Source of the DNA: an uncultured Bacteroidales bacterium
GTDB taxonomy: Bacteria > Bacteroidota > Bacteroidia > Bacteroidales > FEN-979
Assembly: GCA_903945175.1 (NCBI GenBank)
Contig: CAJAUM010000114.1
Coordinates: 1-64,000, forward strand
Direction of reading: 5' to 3'
DNA: 64,000 nucleotides
Made by a program: the position numbers and the translations under genes. Of this stretch, positions 1-8,245 are shown piece after piece (positions within the stretch are counted from its first letter, which is position 1; each line of letters starts with the position of its first letter). The notes under the pieces were generated by a model, which was given only the letters and a program-made list of their open reading frames with translations, did not search any database and was not told where the DNA came from.

Positions 1-139
1 CCGGTCAGTTCAAGACTATGTTTGCTGCCGAAAACTTTGCCATCCTGAGATCCATTATCGAAACAGCCATCAAAAACAAACAAGATGTGCTGCAAGCCCT
101 CAATGTAATCGCTCATTATAAATAGGACTGATTAGTTAC
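1..139. mobile_element. Probable right end of an insertion sequence
   Basis: The transposase tail ends at 125, and mtgA-like coding sequence is readable from about 136-142 onward. The sequence ending at 139 reads GTAACTAATCAG on the reverse strand. IS66-family elements commonly begin with GTAA, so 139 is a plausible outer end. The other end is outside the window, so neither the inverted repeat nor a target duplication could be confirmed. Confidence 0.35.
3..125 (+). CDS. Transposase, C-terminal fragment (IS66-like, partial)
   Basis: An open frame enters from the left edge and ends at TAG 123-125. The visible 40 residues contain FAILRSIIETAIKNKQDVL, which resembles the extreme C-terminus of IS66-type transposases (pattern FAxLRSxIxTAxKN). 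Everything upstream lies outside the window, so the catalytic domain cannot be checked. The next gene, mtgA, starts without its own 5' end, which fits an insertion. The IS family is inferred from a short tail and is the weak part of this call. Confidence 0.45.
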   Translation, partial: GQFKTMFAAENFAILRSIIETAIKNKQDVLQALNVIAHYK

Positions 140-222
140 AATATTTTTTAATCATCTATTTTGGATCAACCCTGCTGTTTGTCCTTTTATACCGGTTCGT
201 AAACCCGCCCGTTACGCCGCTC

Positions 223-798
223 ATGGCGATCAGACTTGTTGAGCAGGCCTATAACGGGCAGACCATCAAACTTAAGAAAAGCTGGATTTCACTTGACGCC
301 ATGTCATCGAGTCTTCCTTTGGCTGTGGTTGCCGCGGAAGATAATCTCTTCCTGGAACATTCAGGTTTTGACTTTGAAGCGATTCAGAAAGCGAAGGAAT
401 TCAATCAGAAAAAAAAGGGAAAAAAGATACGGGGCGCCAGTACGATTTCACAGCAGACAGCCAAGAATGTTTTTTTATGGCCGCAGCGCTCTTGGATTCG
501 TAAAGGGCTGGAAGTTTACTTTACGGTTTTGATAGAATTTGTGTGGGGTAAAAAGCGCATCATGGAAATTTACCTTAATGTAATTGAGACGGGCAAAGGT
601 ATATACGGAGTTGAAGCCGCTTCTCAAATCTACTTTGGGAAATCAGCGTCAGACCTCACCCGTCGCGAAGCTGCCCTGATCGCGGCCATCCTTCCAAATC
701 CCTTGAAATGGAATCCCTCCTCTCCATCACCATACATGTATGGCAGACAGCAATGGATTCTTTGGAATATGAACAACATCGGCAAGTTAAGTTATTAA
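223..798 (+). CDS. mtgA: Monofunctional peptidoglycan glycosyltransferase, 5'-truncated
   Basis: This is a GT51 enzyme that polymerises lipid II into glycan strands at the inner membrane. Counted from the ATG at 223, the catalytic motif [12 protein letters not shown] lies at residues 39-50 (E39 is the expected general base). [12 protein letters not shown] is at 71-82, a [10 protein letters not shown] block at 110-119 and [10 protein letters not shown] at 151-160. The C-terminus looks complete. The same frame is open from 136 and encodes a hydrophobic stretch plus RFVNPP, which is the membrane anchor typical of MtgA. That part has no ATG, GTG or TTG after the in-frame stop at 133-135. The natural start therefore seems to have been lost, probably to the adjacent transposon. 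Starting at 223 gives a soluble 191-residue protein without an anchor; CTG 172 is another possible start. It may be a pseudogene. Confidence 0.8.
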   Translation: MAIRLVEQAYNGQTIKLKKSWISLDAMSSSLPLAVVAAEDNLFLEHSGFDFEAIQKAKEFNQKKKGKKIRGASTISQQTAKNVFLWPQRSWIRKGLEVYFTVLIEFVWGKKRIMEIYLNVIETGKGIYGVEAASQIYFGKSASDLTRREAALIAAILPNPLKWNPSSPSPYMYGRQQWILWNMNNIGKLSY

Positions 799-839
799 AT
801 TTCCCACCCAATTTTCGCAGAAATAAGCGTATTATTTTG

Positions 840-847
840 TATTTTTG
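840..847 (+). promoter_or_regulatory. Putative Bacteroidota -7 box for ppdK
   Basis: TATTTTTG matches the Bacteroidota sigma-ABfr -7 consensus TAnnTTTG and lies 26 nt before the ATG at 874. No clear TTTG -33 element is visible. Confidence 0.45.
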
Positions 848-873
848 CGGCTTCAAATTTTTCACTAACCTAA

Positions 874-3693
874 ATGATGTCAATTATGGCAAAACAAGCT
901 AAAGAAAACAAGTACGTCTACTATTTTGGTGGTAAAAAAGCCGAAGGAACGGCCGAAATGAAGAATCTGCTTGGCGGAAAAGGTGCGAACCTCGCCGAGA
1001 TGGTCAACATCGGACTACCTGTCCCTGCCGGTTTCACAATTACTACAGAGGTTTGTACTTACTATCAACAAAACAAAAAATCCTATCCAAAGGAATTAAA
1101 GAAACAGGTTGCCGACAGCCTGAAAGCTACAGAAAAAGAGATGGGGGCCATTTTTGGCGACAAAACCAACCCACTCCTTGTCTCGGTCCGTTCCGGTGCC
1201 CGCGCATCCATGCCAGGGATGATGGAGACTGTTTTAAATGTAGGATTAAATGATATCACCCGTGAAGGTCTCATTAAAAAGACCAAAAATCCACGCTTCG
1301 TATATGACTCACAGCGCCGTCTCATACAGATGTACTCTGATGTAGTGATGGAAAAAGCTGCGGGTATCGAACCCAAGGAAGGACAGGGTGTTCGTGTTCA
1401 GCTTGAAAAGGAGCTGCATAAAATGAAAGAAAAAAGAGGCGCTAAAAGCGATACTGACCTTACGTCAGATGATCTGAAAGCCCTTATTGACATCTATAAG
1501 AAAAAGGTGAAAGATGTTCTTGGCAAACCATTCCCTGAGGATCCGATGGAACAACTCTGGGGAGCAGTTGGAGCAGTATTCTCCAGCTGGAATGGCAAGC
1601 GTGCCATCTCCTATCGTCGTTTCGAAGGCATTCCCGATGAATGGGGAACTGCTGTAAACGTTCAGTCGATGGTATTCGGCAACATGGGCGACACATCGGC
1701 CACCGGGGTTGCTTTTACCCGTAATCCTGCAACAGGCGAAAACTATTTCTACGGCGAATGGTTAGCCAACGCCCAAGGCGAAGATGTGGTTGCCGGTATC
1801 CGTACGCCAAACCCCATCAATGAGATTGGCAAGAATGAGCATACCATGAAGCTTGAATCGTTGGAAACAGCCATGCCTGTTGTTTACAAAGCCCTTTACA
1901 AAATTGAGCGCTCCCTCGAAAAGCATTACCGCAACATGCTCGACATTGAGTTCACCATCCAGGATACCAAACTTTACATGCTCCAGTGCCGTGTTGGAAA
2001 GCGCAATGGTCCTGCAGCTGTGAAAATGGCTTTGGACATGTTCAATGAAAAACTGATCACGAAAGAAGAGGCTGTTTCACGTGTTGAACCAAGCCAGCTT
2101 GATGAACTCCTCCACCCGATCCTTGATCCCAAGGCAGAAAAGAGTACCAAGCCGATGGCGAAGGGTCTTCCTGCTGGTCCCGGTGGATCAACCGGACAGA
2201 TTGTATTCAACTCTGAGGATGCCGTTGCCTGGGCAAAAAAAGGAAAAACCGTGATCCTCGTCCGTGAAGAGACCAACCCCGAAGACATTGAAGGAATGCG
2301 TGCTGCACAGGCCATCCTCACTGCCCGTGGCGGCATGACCTCTCACGCGGCCCTCGTGGCCCGCGGTTGGGGCAAATGCTGCATCGTAGGTGCCGGCGGA
2401 CTGAAGATAGAAGCCTCCAAAAAAACGATGAAAATCGGTGATATCACCCTGAAAGAGGGCGATTTTATCTCCCTGAATGGTTCCAAAGGATACATTTACA
2501 ATGGTCAGCTCCCGATGATCAAGGCTGCCGAAGAGAACCCCGATTTCCAGGCCTTCATGAAACTGTGCGACGCCGTTCGCACCATGAAGATCCGTACCAA
2601 CGCCGACACCCCGGAAGATGCTGCAAAGGCGCGTGCCTTTGGCGCTGAAGGGATTGGATTGTTCCGTACCGAACACATGTTCTATGGCAAGAATGCTGAA
2701 AAGCCCCTTTTCCTCCTTCGCAAGATGATTGCTTCGAAATCGGAAGAAGAGCGTCGCAAAGCGTTGAATGAGCTCTATCCTTTTGTGAAGGAAGACATCA
2801 AGCAGACACTGGCTGCCATGGATGGTTATCCAGTTACCATCCGCACCCTCGATCCTCCCCTGCATGAGTTCATACCTCAAAACGAAGATGCCCGCAAGAA
2901 GATCGCCGATAGTCTGAAAATCTCCAAGGAGGAATTCGACCGCCGCGCCGATGCATTGCATGAAACTAACCCGATGATGGGACACCGTGGCGTTCGCTTG
3001 GGCATCACCTATCCGGAAATCACCGAAATGCAGATTCGCGCCATCTTTGAGGCGACTGCTGAATTGCTGAAGGAGAAGAAAAAGGTGTTCCCCGAGATCA
3101 TGATCCCCGTAACCTGTACCGAAAAGGAGTTGAAACACCAATACGTGATCATCGACACCATCTATGCAGAGGTTTGCAAGAAGTTCAAGATGAAGGAGAT
3201 TCCACATTTGGTCGGAACCATGATCGAGATTCCTCGTGCGGCCCTCACCGCCGATAAAATTGCGGAGACCGCAACATTCTTCTCCTTTGGAACCAACGAC
3301 CTTACCCAGATGACCTTTGGATTTTCACGCGATGACATTGGTGGATTTGTTCCCGAATATGTTGAGCAGAAAATTCTTCCAGTAGATCCATTCGTTGTGA
3401 TCGACTTCGAAGGCGTTGGCCAGCTGATGAAAATGGCCGTTGACAAAGGACGTTCCACCCGCAAAGATCTGAAGATCGGTATCTGCGGCGAACATGGCGG
3501 CGAACCCGCTTCCGTTGAATTCTGCCATTCGCTGGGATTCAATTACGTTAGCTGCTCTCCTTTCCGCGTTCCAATTGCACGTTTGGCTGCAGCCCAGGCT
3601 GTGATCAAACAGAAAAAAGCGGCTGCCGCAAAAAGTGTCATCAAAGCAGTCGCCAAAAAACCTGCCGTAAAAAAGGTCGTAAAGAAAAAGTAA
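874..3693 (+). CDS. ppdK: Pyruvate, phosphate dikinase
   Basis: This cytosolic enzyme interconverts pyruvate, ATP and phosphate with PEP, AMP and pyrophosphate, and is common in anaerobic Bacteroidota. The order is an N-terminal ATP-grasp domain (LLGGKGANLAEM near the start), a central phosphohistidine domain with GGMTSHAAL (H491 is the phosphorylated histidine), and a C-terminal TIM-barrel with GTNDLTQMTFGFSRDD and GICGEHGG (C871 is the expected acid/base cysteine). About 910 residues are family-like. The last 28 residues or so are a basic Lys/Ala/Val tail not needed for the fold. ATG 886 is an alternative start. A -7 box precedes the gene and a strong terminator follows it. Confidence 0.97.
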   Translation: MMSIMAKQAKENKYVYYFGGKKAEGTAEMKNLLGGKGANLAEMVNIGLPVPAGFTITTEVCTYYQQNKKSYPKELKKQVADSLKATEKEMGAIFGDKTNPLLVSVRSGARASMPGMMETVLNVGLNDITREGLIKKTKNPRFVYDSQRRLIQMYSDVVMEKAAGIEPKEGQGVRVQLEKELHKMKEKRGAKSDTDLTSDDLKALIDIYKKKVKDVLGKPFPEDPMEQLWGAVGAVFSSWNGKRAISYRRFEGIPDEWGTAVNVQSMVFGNMGDTSATGVAFTRNPATGENYFYGEWLANAQGEDVVAGIRTPNPINEIGKNEHTMKLESLETAMPVVYKALYKIERSLEKHYRNMLDIEFTIQDTKLYMLQCRVGKRNGPAAVKMALDMFNEKLITKEEAVSRVEPSQLDELLHPILDPKAEKSTKPMAKGLPAGPGGSTGQIVFNSEDAVAWAKKGKTVILVREETNPEDIEGMRAAQAILTARGGMTSHAALVARGWGKCCIVGAGGLKIEASKKTMKIGDITLKEGDFISLNGSKGYIYNGQLPMIKAAEENPDFQAFMKLCDAVRTMKIRTNADTPEDAAKARAFGAEGIGLFRTEHMFYGKNAEKPLFLLRKMIASKSEEERRKALNELYPFVKEDIKQTLAAMDGYPVTIRTLDPPLHEFIPQNEDARKKIADSLKISKEEFDRRADALHETNPMMGHRGVRLGITYPEITEMQIRAIFEATAELLKEKKKVFPEIMIPVTCTEKELKHQYVIIDTIYAEVCKKFKMKEIPHLVGTMIEIPRAALTADKIAETATFFSFGTNDLTQMTFGFSRDDIGGFVPEYVEQKILPVDPFVVIDFEGVGQLMKMAVDKGRSTRKDLKIGICGEHGGEPASVEFCHSLGFNYVSCSPFRVPIARLAAAQAVIKQKKAAAAKSVIKAVAKKPAVKKVVKKK

Positions 3694-3717
3694 CCTTTAG
3701 ATTACCACATTTGAGAA

Positions 3718-3747
3718 GGCTGATCCGGAAACGGATCGGCCTTTTTT
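3718..3747. terminator. Bidirectional intrinsic terminator
   Basis: A 10-bp stem (GGCTGATCCG at 3718-3727 with CGGATCGGCC at 3732-3741, one G-U pair) has a GAAA tetraloop and is followed by T6 at 3742-3747. It sits between the convergent ppdK and HMA genes. The upstream arm is only weakly A-rich, so termination is likely strongest for ppdK. Confidence 0.85.
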
Positions 3748-3753
3748 GTATAA

Positions 3754-4116
3754 TCAATGTTTCGGAGCATCCTTCTTGCAGCAGGCCGGCAGCTTATCGT
3801 AGGCAACTTTGTCACAAGGCACATCATCGGCATCATAACCAAGTTTTGAAATCTTTTTCCGCAATTCTTCAGGAGTGGTGCTCTTTGTGTTGTACTTAAC
3901 GGTCACGATTTTTGTCTCCACATCCAGAGAAACATCCTTCACCCCCTTTTCATAAGCCATACCTCCCTCAATTCTATCTTTGCATTGATTGCACATGGCA
4001 GAGGTCTTGATTTTTATTGTTTCGATTTTTTTGTCCTGCGAAAAGGTATTTTCCGCAAATAACATGGTGCATAGCACGGCCAGGAGAAACCCGGTGAAAA
4101 TTTTTGTTGCTTTCAT
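3754..4116 (-). CDS. Periplasmic heavy-metal-associated (HMA) domain protein
   Basis: A 120-residue secreted protein with a signal peptide (about residues 1-26) and one HMA/CopZ-like ferredoxin fold. The metal-binding motif is MCNQC (C42 and C45). A second cysteine group lies at the C-terminus (C101, C112, C113, then His-rich KH), giving a possible extra site. Copper or another soft metal is the usual ligand of this family. It is the last gene of a minus-strand group with a TonB-dependent receptor and a small Cys-rich protein, so a role in periplasmic metal handling after uptake is inferred. The substrate metal is not shown by sequence. Confidence 0.85.
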   Translation of the reverse strand: MKATKIFTGFLLAVLCTMLFAENTFSQDKKIETIKIKTSAMCNQCKDRIEGGMAYEKGVKDVSLDVETKIVTVKYNTKSTTPEELRKKISKLGYDADDVPCDKVAYDKLPACCKKDAPKH

Positions 4117-4120
4117 AAAT

Positions 4121-4152
4121 TGAAAATTTGAAGATGTGAAAATTTGAAGATT
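4121..4152. repeat. Direct repeat of 16 bp, two copies
   Basis: The unit TGAAAATTTGAAGATG at 4121-4136 is followed immediately by a copy differing in the last base (4137-4152). It lies in the leader of the HMA gene, just before the heptamer array at 4172. Confidence 0.85.
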
Positions 4153-4171
4153 TTATTAATAAGCAATATTC

Positions 4172-4206
4172 GTCATTGGTCATTCGTCATTGGTCATTCG
4201 TCATTT
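4172..4206. repeat. Heptamer array GTCATTS, five copies
   Basis: Five 7-bp units alternate GTCATTG/GTCATTC, the last being GTCATTT. Read with the genes (minus strand) the unit is GACGAAT or GACCAAT, and the array begins inside the stop codon of the TonB receptor (4205-4207). The same unit follows the hydrolase stop at 31779. Confidence 0.95.
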
Positions 4207-6553
4207 ACTTGATTGTCATTCTGATCCCTGCGTAAACCGAAATCCCGATTACGGGGCCCCAGGCCATAGAGGCATCGAAATGGGTATGCCAGGGCTTCCA
4301 GTATTCTGCAATTGGGTCCATCTGCCGGTAATTCGTAAGATTTTCCCCGCCCAGGTAAATATCGAAATATTTAAACTTCCTGGTGATCTGGCCAAGTAAA
4401 TTGAACCACACGGGTGAATTGGCCGGCCGCTGCAAAGCGACAGGCATTTTCTGCGTATCAGGCAGCCTTGCCGGACCATTCAGCTGACCGGTGAGATCAA
4501 ACTTCCATCTCTCGAACTTTGTTGCATAGGAAACAGTCACCAGTCCCTTATAGGCATTGACCATGGCCTTCTTCCTGAGCGTACCGCCCTCCGTAGTCTT
4601 TACGTCGTTGAGCCGGAACGCCGCTGTAATCGATAGCTGGTGAAGCGGTGAAAATATCAGTTGAGCCTGTACTACATTCGCATAGGATTTGCCATCCAGG
4701 TTATAAAAGAATACCGCGGTTGGGAGACTGTCCTGATCCACCACAACCTGTTTGACAAAACTCGTCCGGTAACCATCTACGCTAAACTCGGCTTTGTGAT
4801 CGAAGAGCATGAAATTCCAGGTAAGGTTCAGCCCATAGTTCCATGCTTCCTCATTTGAAAGGCCGGGAGCAAAAAACAGTGCACGCTGACTGATAAATAC
4901 AGCACTGTTTTCGGCCAGGAGATTGGGACTTCTATACCCTTTCCCAACCGAGCCGCGAACCGACAAATCTTTGGTCAGGTTCAGCCGGAGATGAAGCCTC
5001 GGGGTCAGAAAATATCCGAACTGGCTGTTATAATCTCCCCTTAAACCTGCGATCAGCGTAAACTTATCTTTCAAGTCGAAGGTATATTCAAAAAACGCAC
5101 CTCCTGCCCACTCCGACCGGTCCATGATGTAGGTAACCAGTGAATCACCCACCAGGGTAAACAGATCAGCATCGGTAGGTGATACGCTATCAGGCAAATA
5201 CTGATAACGGTATGCAAGCCGGGTCTGTAGAAAATTTTCAGAATAATCATCAATAAAGTAACTGAATCCTGCTGAGATCCTATGCTGATTTTCTTTAAAC
5301 TGGGAGGTGAAAATCAGGTTGGCATTGAGGTTTTGCTCATGTCCATGATAGGTATTGATTCCATAAAAACCATCCTGCTGATGGTTTATACCTGATACTA
5401 TGAGCCCAAGACTTGATTCGGCCCCATTATGAAACATGACTCCATTTTTCCAAAATGCCTCAATGCGATTGGTTTTCACACCAATCCCATACTGTTTGGC
5501 ATTGCTGGTAATGCCATTGGTGTCAAAGTTAAAACTATCCTTATCAAAATCCATTTGCCCGCCATTCCGGTCTTCATAAAGGTATTTGATGCCGAGCCTC
5601 GAAACCCATTTTCCTGCGACAATATAATCCCAGCGATTGAAGCCGGTGAGCGTAGTCACTTTAGGCATATCCATAAAGCCATCGCCATTCCGGTCAAACT
5701 TATAACGAAAATCAGCTGCGTGGATCAATAAGGATGTACTGAGTTTATCGTTGATTTTAATTGCTCCATCCGCATTGGCTTCAAACCGGAGGTTGCTGTT
5801 TCCAAAAAGATTTATAAACAGTTTTTCACTCGTTTCCGGCTTTTTATACTCCACATTGATCTGGCCTGTGATCGATTCATAACCCTGAACCACCGAAGAG
5901 GTACCCTTTGCCACCTGAATGGACTCCATCCACGATCCGGGGATGTAATTCAGGCCATAGGCCGTGGCCAATCCGCGGATCAAAGGGACATTCTCGGTCA
6001 TGATCTGGCTATAGACGCCTGACAATCCGAGGAGCTGGATTTGCCTTGCCCCGGTAACAGCATCGCTGTAAGAAACATCGACCGAGGCATTCGTCTCAAA
6101 ACTTTCGGCCAGGTTGCAGCAGGCCGCCCGCTGAAGCTCTCCGGTTGTTATCACCGTTGTCTGCCTGGCATTGAGCCTTGAAATGAAGGTATTGTCAGGC
6201 TTCCCGCTGATGGTGACTTCCGAAAGGTTTTGAACATCGGGAATAAGCACGATGTTCAGTTTGCTTTTATCAGATGATACGGAAATTGTATCTCCGCGAT
6301 AGCCCATCAGGCTTACCACAAGCCGGGATACTTGCACACCTGATCTGGTAAGTTTGAACCGCCCGTTTTTATCGGTGAAGGTACCGTTGGTGGTACCAAG
6401 CCAGAAAATATTCACCCCAGGCAACCCGATTTTTTTTCCATCGACAGCTTGTTCTGTGACCGTTCCCTGCACTGTTTGGGATTGTGCTCCCTGACCGGTC
6501 AGAACTCCTGCCAACGTAAATACATATGTAATTATCCAAAGAATTTTCATCAT
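4205..6553 (-). CDS. TonB-dependent receptor with carboxypeptidase-D-like domain (metal-associated type)
   Basis: An outer-membrane active transporter of 782 residues. It has a signal peptide (about 1-25), a CarboxypepD_reg-like beta-sandwich (about 28-105, with the usual LPGVNIFWLGTTNG and DKNGRF pattern), a plug domain (about 125-240), and a 22-strand-type barrel to the C-terminus. The plug carries a Cys-Cys pair at 145-146 within ELQRAACCNL. I recall this from a receptor subgroup of Bacteroidota found beside HMA proteins, but cannot verify it here. Flanking genes encode a Cys-rich small protein upstream and an HMA protein downstream, so metal or metallophore import is inferred. No SusD partner is present, arguing against glycan uptake. 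Confidence 0.88.
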   Translation of the reverse strand: MMKILWIITYVFTLAGVLTGQGAQSQTVQGTVTEQAVDGKKIGLPGVNIFWLGTTNGTFTDKNGRFKLTRSGVQVSRLVVSLMGYRGDTISVSSDKSKLNIVLIPDVQNLSEVTISGKPDNTFISRLNARQTTVITTGELQRAACCNLAESFETNASVDVSYSDAVTGARQIQLLGLSGVYSQIMTENVPLIRGLATAYGLNYIPGSWMESIQVAKGTSSVVQGYESITGQINVEYKKPETSEKLFINLFGNSNLRFEANADGAIKINDKLSTSLLIHAADFRYKFDRNGDGFMDMPKVTTLTGFNRWDYIVAGKWVSRLGIKYLYEDRNGGQMDFDKDSFNFDTNGITSNAKQYGIGVKTNRIEAFWKNGVMFHNGAESSLGLIVSGINHQQDGFYGINTYHGHEQNLNANLIFTSQFKENQHRISAGFSYFIDDYSENFLQTRLAYRYQYLPDSVSPTDADLFTLVGDSLVTYIMDRSEWAGGAFFEYTFDLKDKFTLIAGLRGDYNSQFGYFLTPRLHLRLNLTKDLSVRGSVGKGYRSPNLLAENSAVFISQRALFFAPGLSNEEAWNYGLNLTWNFMLFDHKAEFSVDGYRTSFVKQVVVDQDSLPTAVFFYNLDGKSYANVVQAQLIFSPLHQLSITAAFRLNDVKTTEGGTLRKKAMVNAYKGLVTVSYATKFERWKFDLTGQLNGPARLPDTQKMPVALQRPANSPVWFNLLGQITRKFKYFDIYLGGENLTNYRQMDPIAEYWKPWHTHFDASMAWGPVIGISVYAGIRMTIK

Positions 6554-6631
6554 CCGTTGCTTAAAAAATTAACTGATTGGAATCACAGGTCCAGCCGGGG
6601 AATGATAAAACAATGATCCGGGCAAGACAAT

Positions 6632-7123
6632 CTAAGCAATCGAAAGATGGGCAGGAATTTTGGCTTGATGAAGGAAATGGATCAACCTTTTTCCTGAAAG
6701 AGGGGGAGAATAAAACTGAAAAAAGCTGGCTGGTATTGAGATGTTCTCATTGACTGCTGGTTCTTCTAACGGAACTAAATATTGAGGCGTCAGGACTGAA
6801 ATCGATTTAATCACCAGCTTTTCAGTCAATTCAGAAGCAAATTCAAGTCTCAGAAAAGAATTTATGCTGATGCAGCATGGGGAAGCATCTATATTCATCG
6901 GTACCGAAGATGCTTCAGTACCTGTTTGATCGCGATAGGCATATTCGGCCTCTTCCTCTCCACAGCATGAAGAAACGGGAGCATTGAAAAGTCCCGGATA
7001 GACCGTCACATCCATGTTTTGGCTGCTGGTGCATATATGCTGAAGAAATGAGATTCCCATGGTACTGAAAAGGAAAACCATTAATAAAAGAATGACAGCT
7101 ATATGTTTAACTACTTTCATCAT
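6632..7123 (-). CDS. Small Cys-rich secreted protein, HYC_CC_PP-type
   Basis: A 163-residue protein with an N-terminal membrane or signal segment (about residues 5-25). After it come QHIC (H29, C31), SSCCGEEE (C53, C54), SPCC (C83, C84) and a YSPPLSG segment (P140, P141). This spacing matches the pattern after which NCBI names the HYC_CC_PP family of Bacteroidota, whose function is unknown. It is the first gene of the group with the TonB receptor and HMA protein. The paired cysteines suggest metal binding, which is inference. The ATG at 7123 lies just below a good -7 box. Confidence 0.7.
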   Translation of the reverse strand: MMKVVKHIAVILLLMVFLFSTMGISFLQHICTSSQNMDVTVYPGLFNAPVSSCCGEEEAEYAYRDQTGTEASSVPMNIDASPCCISINSFLRLEFASELTEKLVIKSISVLTPQYLVPLEEPAVNENISIPASFFQFYSPPLSGKRLIHFLHQAKIPAHLSIA

Positions 7124-7137
7124 GTTATTGGATCATG

Positions 7138-7145
7138 CAAAGTTA
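7138..7145 (-). promoter_or_regulatory. Putative -7 box for the metal-related operon
   Basis: On the minus strand this reads TAACTTTG, a full match to TAnnTTTG, 14 nt before the ATG of the HYC_CC_PP-type gene. The predicted leader is very short. Confidence 0.5.
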
Positions 7146-7190
7146 CCAAAATTACGGGTTCAGGAGACCTTCAGCGCAAAACAAATTCAG

Positions 7191-8225
7191 ATGGCGGAAT
7201 ATTTCTTATTAACTTGCATAAAAAAAGCCGTGAATAAAATTGGATGGCTCATAGTAATTTTGGCCACTATCCTGGTTTCTTGTAACCAAAATCAGGAAAT
7301 AAATGGATTGCATGTTCGATCCCAGGATTATTTAGGTCAGGTATTGCCGAATGAAAGGCCCAAGGTGTTTGCAGGGGGCATCATCTCAACGGGCATGTCG
7401 GAACGTGATATTTCTATCTCGCATGATGGGAACGAAATTTACTACAGTCTCTCTTCCGGCGACTGGTCAACCATCATGGTGGCCAGGCGGATCAATGGGA
7501 GCTGGTTCGATCCGGTGGTTGCTGAATTTGCCAGGGACACTACCCGTTTTTTCTCAGCGCCGAGTATCTCCCATGACGGGCTGCGCATTCTTTTTTCATC
7601 TTCAGAACGGGGAATGAGAAATCAGCAAATCTGGAAGGCTGAAAGGGAACCGGGCGGGACATGGGGAAAACCCTGTTTGCTTCCTCCGTCGATCAACACC
7701 ACACAGGACGAATTTTATCCCTCCCTTGCAAAAAACGGAAATCTATATTTTTCCAGGCGTGACACCCTGACAAAAAAAACCAGCATCTACTTTTCAAAGT
7801 GGGAGAATGGCGAATTTTCGTTACCGTTACCCTTACCTGCCCCTGTAAACGGGCCAGGGTTTATTTATAATGCCAGCATCGCGCCGGATGAAAGTTTTCT
7901 GGTCGCCTGTGCGGTTGGACGGGATTCGCTCAGCGCTTCAAAGGCCTCGACCTACATGCTTTTTTTTCACAATCCGGATGGGACCTGGAGTAAGGGCATC
8001 GACCTTGTGAAAACACTCCGGCTGCCTTGCAGGGAGGCCATCAGCATGTCGGTGAGTCCCAATGGCACCTATCTATTTTATGCAGCAGCCAATCGCACCC
8101 AGTCATACAAGGATTTTGCCCCCGGATGGGAATTATCCAACTTTCATCGCATCCGGAATCTGCAGGGCAACGGAAGTTCGGATATTTTCTGGTTCAACTT
8201 CAAAAAAGTGATGTTCCGCTTATAG
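7191..8225 (+). CDS. PD40/TolB-like beta-propeller lipoprotein
   Basis: A predicted lipoprotein of 344 residues. The hydrophobic segment IGWLIVILATILVSC ends in a lipobox whose cysteine is residue 31 from ATG 7191. The body contains repeated WD40-like PD40 strands, seen as ISISHDGNEIYYS, PSISHDGLRILFSS, PSLAKNGNLYFSR and ASIAPDESFLVAC. These usually form a propeller in the envelope. The frame extends back to 7059, but that start would overlap the divergent gene and its promoter. ATG 7191 or GTG 7230 (which puts the signal peptide at the extreme N-terminus) is more likely. Exact function is unknown. Confidence 0.75.
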   Translation: MAEYFLLTCIKKAVNKIGWLIVILATILVSCNQNQEINGLHVRSQDYLGQVLPNERPKVFAGGIISTGMSERDISISHDGNEIYYSLSSGDWSTIMVARRINGSWFDPVVAEFARDTTRFFSAPSISHDGLRILFSSSERGMRNQQIWKAEREPGGTWGKPCLLPPSINTTQDEFYPSLAKNGNLYFSRRDTLTKKTSIYFSKWENGEFSLPLPLPAPVNGPGFIYNASIAPDESFLVACAVGRDSLSASKASTYMLFFHNPDGTWSKGIDLVKTLRLPCREAISMSVSPNGTYLFYAAANRTQSYKDFAPGWELSNFHRIRNLQGNGSSDIFWFNFKKVMFRL

Positions 8226-8245
8226 CTGAACCTTGTCGAATCAGG

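Noticed and set aside
2188-3207. Long antisense open frame (339 codons) inside ppdK
   Set aside because: It lies wholly opposite a well-identified gene, has no domain, and reflects codon bias of the real gene.
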